From positions 6,099,501 to 6,163,500 of the forward strand of contig NC_053042.1 in NCBI RefSeq assembly GCF_003473485.1: a stretch of DNA of 64,000 nt, in the 5' to 3' direction. This document shows, one piece after another, positions 59,078 through 64,000 of this stretch (position 1 is its first letter; each line of letters begins with the position of its first letter). Below the pieces are notes generated by a model. It did no database searches, was not told the DNA's origin, and worked only from the letters and a program-made list of their open reading frames with translations. A program made the position numbers and the translations under genes. This DNA comes from Medicago truncatula. Taxonomy: Eukaryota; Streptophyta; Magnoliopsida; Fabales; Fabaceae.

Positions 59078-62000
59078 ATGCTTCGAATCTGTTTTAGAAG
59101 AACACGACCCCTTCTTCGTTTCCCTAATCCCTACAAATACTACATTTCTTCTTCATCATCTTCCAATTCACATTCACCGGAGAAAATTTCACAAAATCCC
59201 CAAATTACCCCTCCAACCGTTCCTAACAAACTCTCTCCTGTAACCCCTTCCTCATTCCTCTCCAAAACCTCCATCGTCGCTCTCTCCACCGCCGTTGTCG
59301 CCTCCGTCGCATTCCTCTCCTACGATTACGGCCGCGAAACTCAATCACAATCCGATCAATCCAAATCCCCTAATCCTCTCTACACCACCGCCGAACACGC
59401 CGCACATCGTTCCGCCGAATCCATCAACCGAATCTTCCACCACGTAAAACGAACAAGCCTCGCCGCCACTGTTTTATGGCAGTCGCTAAGGTCGGTGTTA
59501 TCTTCCGCGAACCACGAGGTTCGGTCTGGATTCGAGATTCGCGTGGCGGCGTTGCTGGCAGATATTTCTGCGGCGAATTCGAGCCGGAGAGCGGCGATTG
59601 TGGGTGCTGGTGGCGGTGCGGTTGTGGATTGGTTGCTTGATTCTGTTGCGGTTGTGAAGGATGCTGGTGGTGGTACTCAGGCGGAGGCGGCGAGAGCATT
59701 GGCGTATTTGATTTCGGATCCTGATGTTTCTGCTGCTGTGTTTGCGCGGCCTCACGCTGTTCCGAATCTTCTGAGGTTTATCTTCTCTTGCAAACCGCGG
59801 CGTTCGAAGAATAAAACGGTACTTGATTCTTTCTCAGTTGTAATAATCGATTTTATTAAGCTTGAATTAGACCTAGTTTGAGTTTTAGATGTTGTAGTTT
59901 TTAATTTAAGAGTAATGCATTTCATAATCTAGTTGGACCTTGTTTTGGAAAAACACTTATTTGCAGCTTATAGCACAAGCGCTTACGGATAAGCTATTTC
60001 GATAGAAAAAGAAAAAGTGAAGTTAGATTGTTTTTGTATACACTTATACACTATAAGCTGTTTTCATAAGCTATCTGGGAGAATTTATGGAAATAAGCTG
60101 AAAACAATTTATGAACAATATCATAAGCTGTTTTCATAGTTCTCCCAAACAATCTCACAAAATTTATGCCGGTAGATAAACTCAAATAAGTCAATTTAAA
60201 CAATTTCATAAATGAATGCAAGGTTTACTCTTGTGATGCTGTAGGTTGTGTCTTTTTTCTTTCTCTCTGGTGTGAGCATTGGTAACATCATGAAATTTTT
60301 TATGGCAGAAGAATTCGAGACGTAGTGCATTTGACCTTTCTGATTCTTTGAAAGGTAGGAGCATGCTTGTGGCTGCTATAATGGACATTGTTACATCCAG
60401 CTGTGACAATGCAGAGAAGGTATCTTTTAGGCCGTCTTTGCCTGGAAATGCTGAAACCAGAGATATTGCTGCTGCCCTGCAAGTTATTGAGGAAGGGGGT
60501 TTGCATTTGGACGAGCCTCCAGAGGATGATGATGATGGTGGTGGGACAGGAAGGAAAGGGATTGGAATCAAGATACTTGGAGGTACCTCTGTTTTAGGAC
60601 TTTCAAGGACCCGTGATGAAATGGAGTTTGATAATACTGATTTTGATCATGAAGAAGAACCGTTGAAGCACAGGACACCAACAACCCTCGTGTACCATAA
60701 GTTTGATGATTCGCTGGTAAAACAAAATATGTCCTCTGTTGTCGTACCTGGTCTCTGGGATGATTTACACTGTGAACAAGTTGCTGTTCCTTTTGCCACC
60801 TGGGCATTGGCAAATTGGGCAACCACATCAAAGTTGAATAGATCTCGTATTCAGGAACTAGATCAGGATGGAAATGCTGTCTTGTCTGCTCTAATGGCAC
60901 CTGAGAGATCTGTAAAATGGCATGCGAGTTTGGTGGTGCGGTTGCTTTTAGAAGACCGTGATACACCTTTGAATGAATCTGTTTCTGATTGGAGTTCCAA
61001 TCTTCTTTCTACTATATTGCATGCATGTAAGCATGAAGATGTTTCGTTGGCTCGGGTAGCTTTTTCTGCCTTTCTTTTATCTGTTGAGAGGAGTCCTGGG
61101 GTACAGAAGACTGTGATGGAGAAGGGTCTTAATTCGATGAGAGACATTGCTAAGACAACAAAGCATATGCAGGTGCAAGAAGCAATAGCAAAGACATTAG
61201 AACTACTCTGTACAGGAGATCGTCATTTATCTCTTGAAGAGAGTCAGAAGTGGTCGGGTATTCTCATTCCCTGGGTTTTTGGAACATTTTCTTCTGATAT
61301 TATACGAAGTTCAGCCATAAAAATACTGTCTCAGATCCTTGAAGACTATGGAGCAACATCTGTACCACTTTCCCAAGGATGGTTGGTCATGCTGTTAAAT
61401 GAAGTACAAGATTCCATCAAGAAATCAATTGATAAAGGAGTCAGTCAACCAAAAAGTGATAAAGTGAAGGTATAAAAATAATTTTCTCTCTTGCTATTAA
61501 AAAAATGGCATACTATAGTTATCTGATTGTGCTACTTCAATTCCAAGTCAACTTTTGATTTATGTTTTCGCTGTCTTGACTTTTGCAGACTTTAATCAAT
61601 AATGCAAATATTGCTTCTGCTGCACAAGTTGCAAAGCAGCTTTCAAGTGCTGTTGTTAATCTGGCAGCTAAACAATTGAGAACTGTGTCTACTTCTGAGG
61701 ATATATCCCCACTTGTAGATTTTCTTTCCCTGGAACCTTTAGCAGGGCCGTTTAAAATTTTAAAAAAGGATAGTCTGCCTAAATTCGGTGCTGCAGATTC
61801 TGCCTTGGCAACCCTTAAAGGTATCAAGGCTCTGACTGAAGTATGTGCAGAAGACTCCGAGTCTCAGGACAAGATTGTTGATTTTGGCATTTTATGTTTG
61901 CTGAGGCGCTTTTTGTTGAATGACGATTATGAGAGACTGGCTGCTATCGAAGCTTATGATGCATCATCAAGAGCGCACGACGGGCAGGAAAGGAAATCAA

Positions 62001-63889
62001 GTGAAGGTGAGGAACCACCTAGATCAGATATAAATGATCCAGCTAGTGTCCGAGTTCCCCCAACAGCTCATATCCGTAGGCATGCAGCTCGGTTGTTGAC
62101 CATCCTCTCACTGCTTCCCAGAGTCAAGAAGATAATTATAGCTGATAAAACTTGGTGCAGTTGGCTTGATGATTGTGCTAATGGTAAGATTCCGGGTTGC
62201 AGTGACCTTAAGTTGCAAAGTTATGCTAGGGCAGCACTTTTAAATATATTTTGCAATGACCGGATTAATGGAACGTCTGACAGTGCCGGTTCTTCTGGTG
62301 GTACCGGCCCTTCTGGTGGTGGTGTAAACAATTATAATTTGTGTCCTCGTTATGATGACATGATATTTTTGATAAATTCTCATCTTCCTCACTGGAAGTG
62401 TTCCAATGAAACATATCGGCAAGGATCCTTCTCGGAAGACATATATGTAGTCACCTCTGCTGTTGTTGAGGATGGGACCAAATCCTTGAATGATGGGACC
62501 TGCTCTAGTGGTTCAAGTGATTCAACTAAAAGCAGCCTAGATGCAGACTGTCCTCCACTAGATGTGGTTTTTGTCCACGGCCTCCGTGGCGGCCCTTACA
62601 AAACTTGGCGTATATCTGAAGACAAATCCTCAACTATGTCTACCTTGGTAGAGAAGGTTGACGAGGAAGCTGGAAAGCTCGGAACCTTTTGGCCTGGTGA
62701 ATGGCTTTCCAGTGATTTTCCCAACGCTCGCTTGTTTACCCTCAGATATAAGGTTTGACTTCATAAGATTTTGATCTGTCTGCCTTAGAAAGATTAGTCT
62801 CGCTTATAAATTCTGTAGGCTTTTTTACTGTTCATTCTACTTCTAACAGATTATTTAGAGCTTGCCCCATGCATGATCCCCTTACCTAACTCTTGATGCT
62901 CTTTATACAGACTAATCTCACACAGTGGTCTGGAGCTAGCCTGCCTCTTCAGGTTAAACTTTTTTCACTTCTTTATCTGTCATTACTCAATCAATAGTTT
63001 AATAAACAGATTCGCATTTTAATTCTGCACCATTAACTTGATTTTTAAGTTATTTGCCAATCCTTCGCCGTATATGATCTGAGATGGGGTTTTCATCCTC
63101 CACGAGCCTTGTTAAGGGTTGTAAAAAACTATCATTATCATTGTGGATTTTGAACACAGGCTTCAAAGTTATAATTTCAGCATCTGTTCCTATTGTCCAA
63201 TACTGGTAGCACTATTACATGATCATGTAGTCAATGTTAACATCATTACAAAACACACGGTTCTGTACTAATTACCAAGTGCATTTGTGGTTCTCAAATA
63301 TATTTTTTATCTTACTTTTATCCCATACTTAAATTCTTATTGAAGTGAGCCTGACTTTTGTGGATGAAGATTTAAATAGTGTTAACTGCGATTTGAATTG
63401 ATGGGCTGTGAACAAATATGTTTTTACTTTTTACTACATCATTTAGTTTCTGCGTAATTTATTTGATTTTGTTCATGTTCCAGTTTGCAAACTACTGACA
63501 TATATGACAGCACTGAAAATGCTTCATAATTTTCCACTACCCTAATCAAGTTTATCTTTTTACTCATGATCGAAGGATATATCGTTCTCTTCATTTCCTT
63601 TCTCATGGAAATGTTAGGCCATTAGAACCTGTGCGGCATAACCTCTCTAAAAGGGGGCCTGTTGCACAAGGCTTCCACTAGGTGGAGTCTAAAGCGGAGA
63701 TGCTGTTTTTTGGATTTGAACCTGTGACATCCATCACAAGGCAAGGCAGCAATCTTGCCTCTACTTTCCAGTTACATTCTAGTTCACATACATGTTTATT
63801 TGAAACTTGCAGGAAGTTAGCTCTATGCTACTGGAGAAACTTGTTGCTGCAGGAATTGGGAATCGACCTGTTGTTTTTGTTACTCATAG
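59078..63889 (+). CDS. SERAC1-like protein (ARM repeats plus alpha/beta hydrolase), partial at right edge
   Basis: Five exons join in frame to 1061 codons and continue past the window: 59078-59818, 60309-61469, 61589-62752, 62911-62952 and 63813-63889. The N-terminus (MLRICFRRTRPLLRFPNPYK, Ser-rich) looks like an organellar, probably mitochondrial, presequence and is followed by a membrane-like segment (SIVALSTAVVASVAFLSYDY). The middle 700 residues are helical and ARM-like, with acidic inserts (DEPPEDDDDGG). The hydrolase part starts near residue 960 with PLDVVFVHGLRGGPYKTWR and has FWPGEWLSSDFPNARLFTLR, then LLEKLVAAGIGNRPVVFVTH. This matches the region before the serine elbow in SERAC1, a mitochondrial-associated lipid-remodelling protein in animals. 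The nucleophile would be on the next exon, outside the window. The plant function is not established from sequence. Confidence 0.88.
59945..60205. mobile_element. MITE-like repeat in intron 1 of the SERAC1-like gene
   Basis: Rich in ataagctgttttcata and its inverse (tgaaaac, agcttat), with a terminal-type phrase near each end. It resembles the sequence at 32255-32510. Boundaries are approximate. Confidence 0.5.
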
Positions 63890-64000
63890 GTTAGTGTGGC
63901 AGTTGGACTAAAACACAACTAGTTGTTCTGATGTTTTTTAATTGCAGTTTCTTAACATTTTGGATACCTAGTTATCTGTTTTATCAAGTTGAGCCTCACT

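Noticed and set aside
59424..59755. Minus-strand ORFs opposite the first SERAC1-like exon
   Set aside because: They are antisense shadows of a GC-richer coding exon; the sense frame has clear motifs and splice sites.
63640..63765. Possible minus-strand tRNA-derived repeat in intron 4 of the SERAC1-like gene (ggatttgaacctgtgac)
   Set aside because: There is a B-box-like match, but no A box at the right spacing and no target duplication.

Overview
The window looks like nuclear DNA of a dicot, most likely a legume of the Medicago/Trifolium type. That placement is an inference: the DNA is strongly AT-rich, genes have short exons with GT-AG introns, a plant nuclear tRNA-Asp is present, and the repeats are plant-type (Copia and other LTR elements, L1-type LINEs, Mutator-like MITEs, TA-flanked mariner-type MITEs, tRNA-derived short repeats). 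No bacterial, organellar or viral block was seen.

Likely functional host genes, left to right: a cut-off first exon of a mitochondrially targeted protein (minus, 83-245); a small basic/acidic, probably nuclear protein whose start is unresolved (plus, 11389-12003); a 216-residue LisH-CTLH-CRA protein of the RanBPM/GID8 type (plus, 20979-23745); tRNA-Asp(GTC) (minus, 31147-31218); the proteasome lid deubiquitinase RPN11 (minus, 40449-44071, six coding exons, 313 residues); a patatin-like phospholipase (minus, 46367-50048, seven exons, 417 residues); and the first 1061 residues of a SERAC1-like ARM-repeat/alpha-beta hydrolase protein (plus, from 59078, running off the right edge). They form no operon or obvious pathway. 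RPN11 and the CTLH protein both belong to ubiquitin-proteasome families.

Broken host genes: a NAC gene with a 26-bp tandem duplication that frameshifts it (2188-4460), a truncated FAR1-type DNA-binding gene (17542-18233), the orphan last two exons of a bHLH gene (31506-31975), and two damaged NDR1/HIN1-like genes in tandem (38358-39642).

Mobile DNA dominates the rest, and several insertions could be delimited to the base from their target-site duplications. They are: a 1.63-kb Pack-MULE carrying a fragment of plastid glucose-6-phosphate isomerase; a 2.55-kb 5'-truncated LINE with an uninterrupted reverse-transcriptase ORF, plus shorter LINE pieces; a decayed Copia element split by a 1.17-kb solo LTR; a young 4.34-kb Copia element with nearly identical LTRs, a mostly deleted gag and an unusual inverted LTR end; and several Mutator-type and mariner-type MITEs, one of them in the RPN11 upstream region.

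The observations most worth following up are a family of about 90-bp tRNA-derived SINEs (two copies in opposite orientation, each with perfect 12-16 bp target duplications), the Copia element whose integrated right end is an inverted copy of its own LTR start, and the Pack-MULE.
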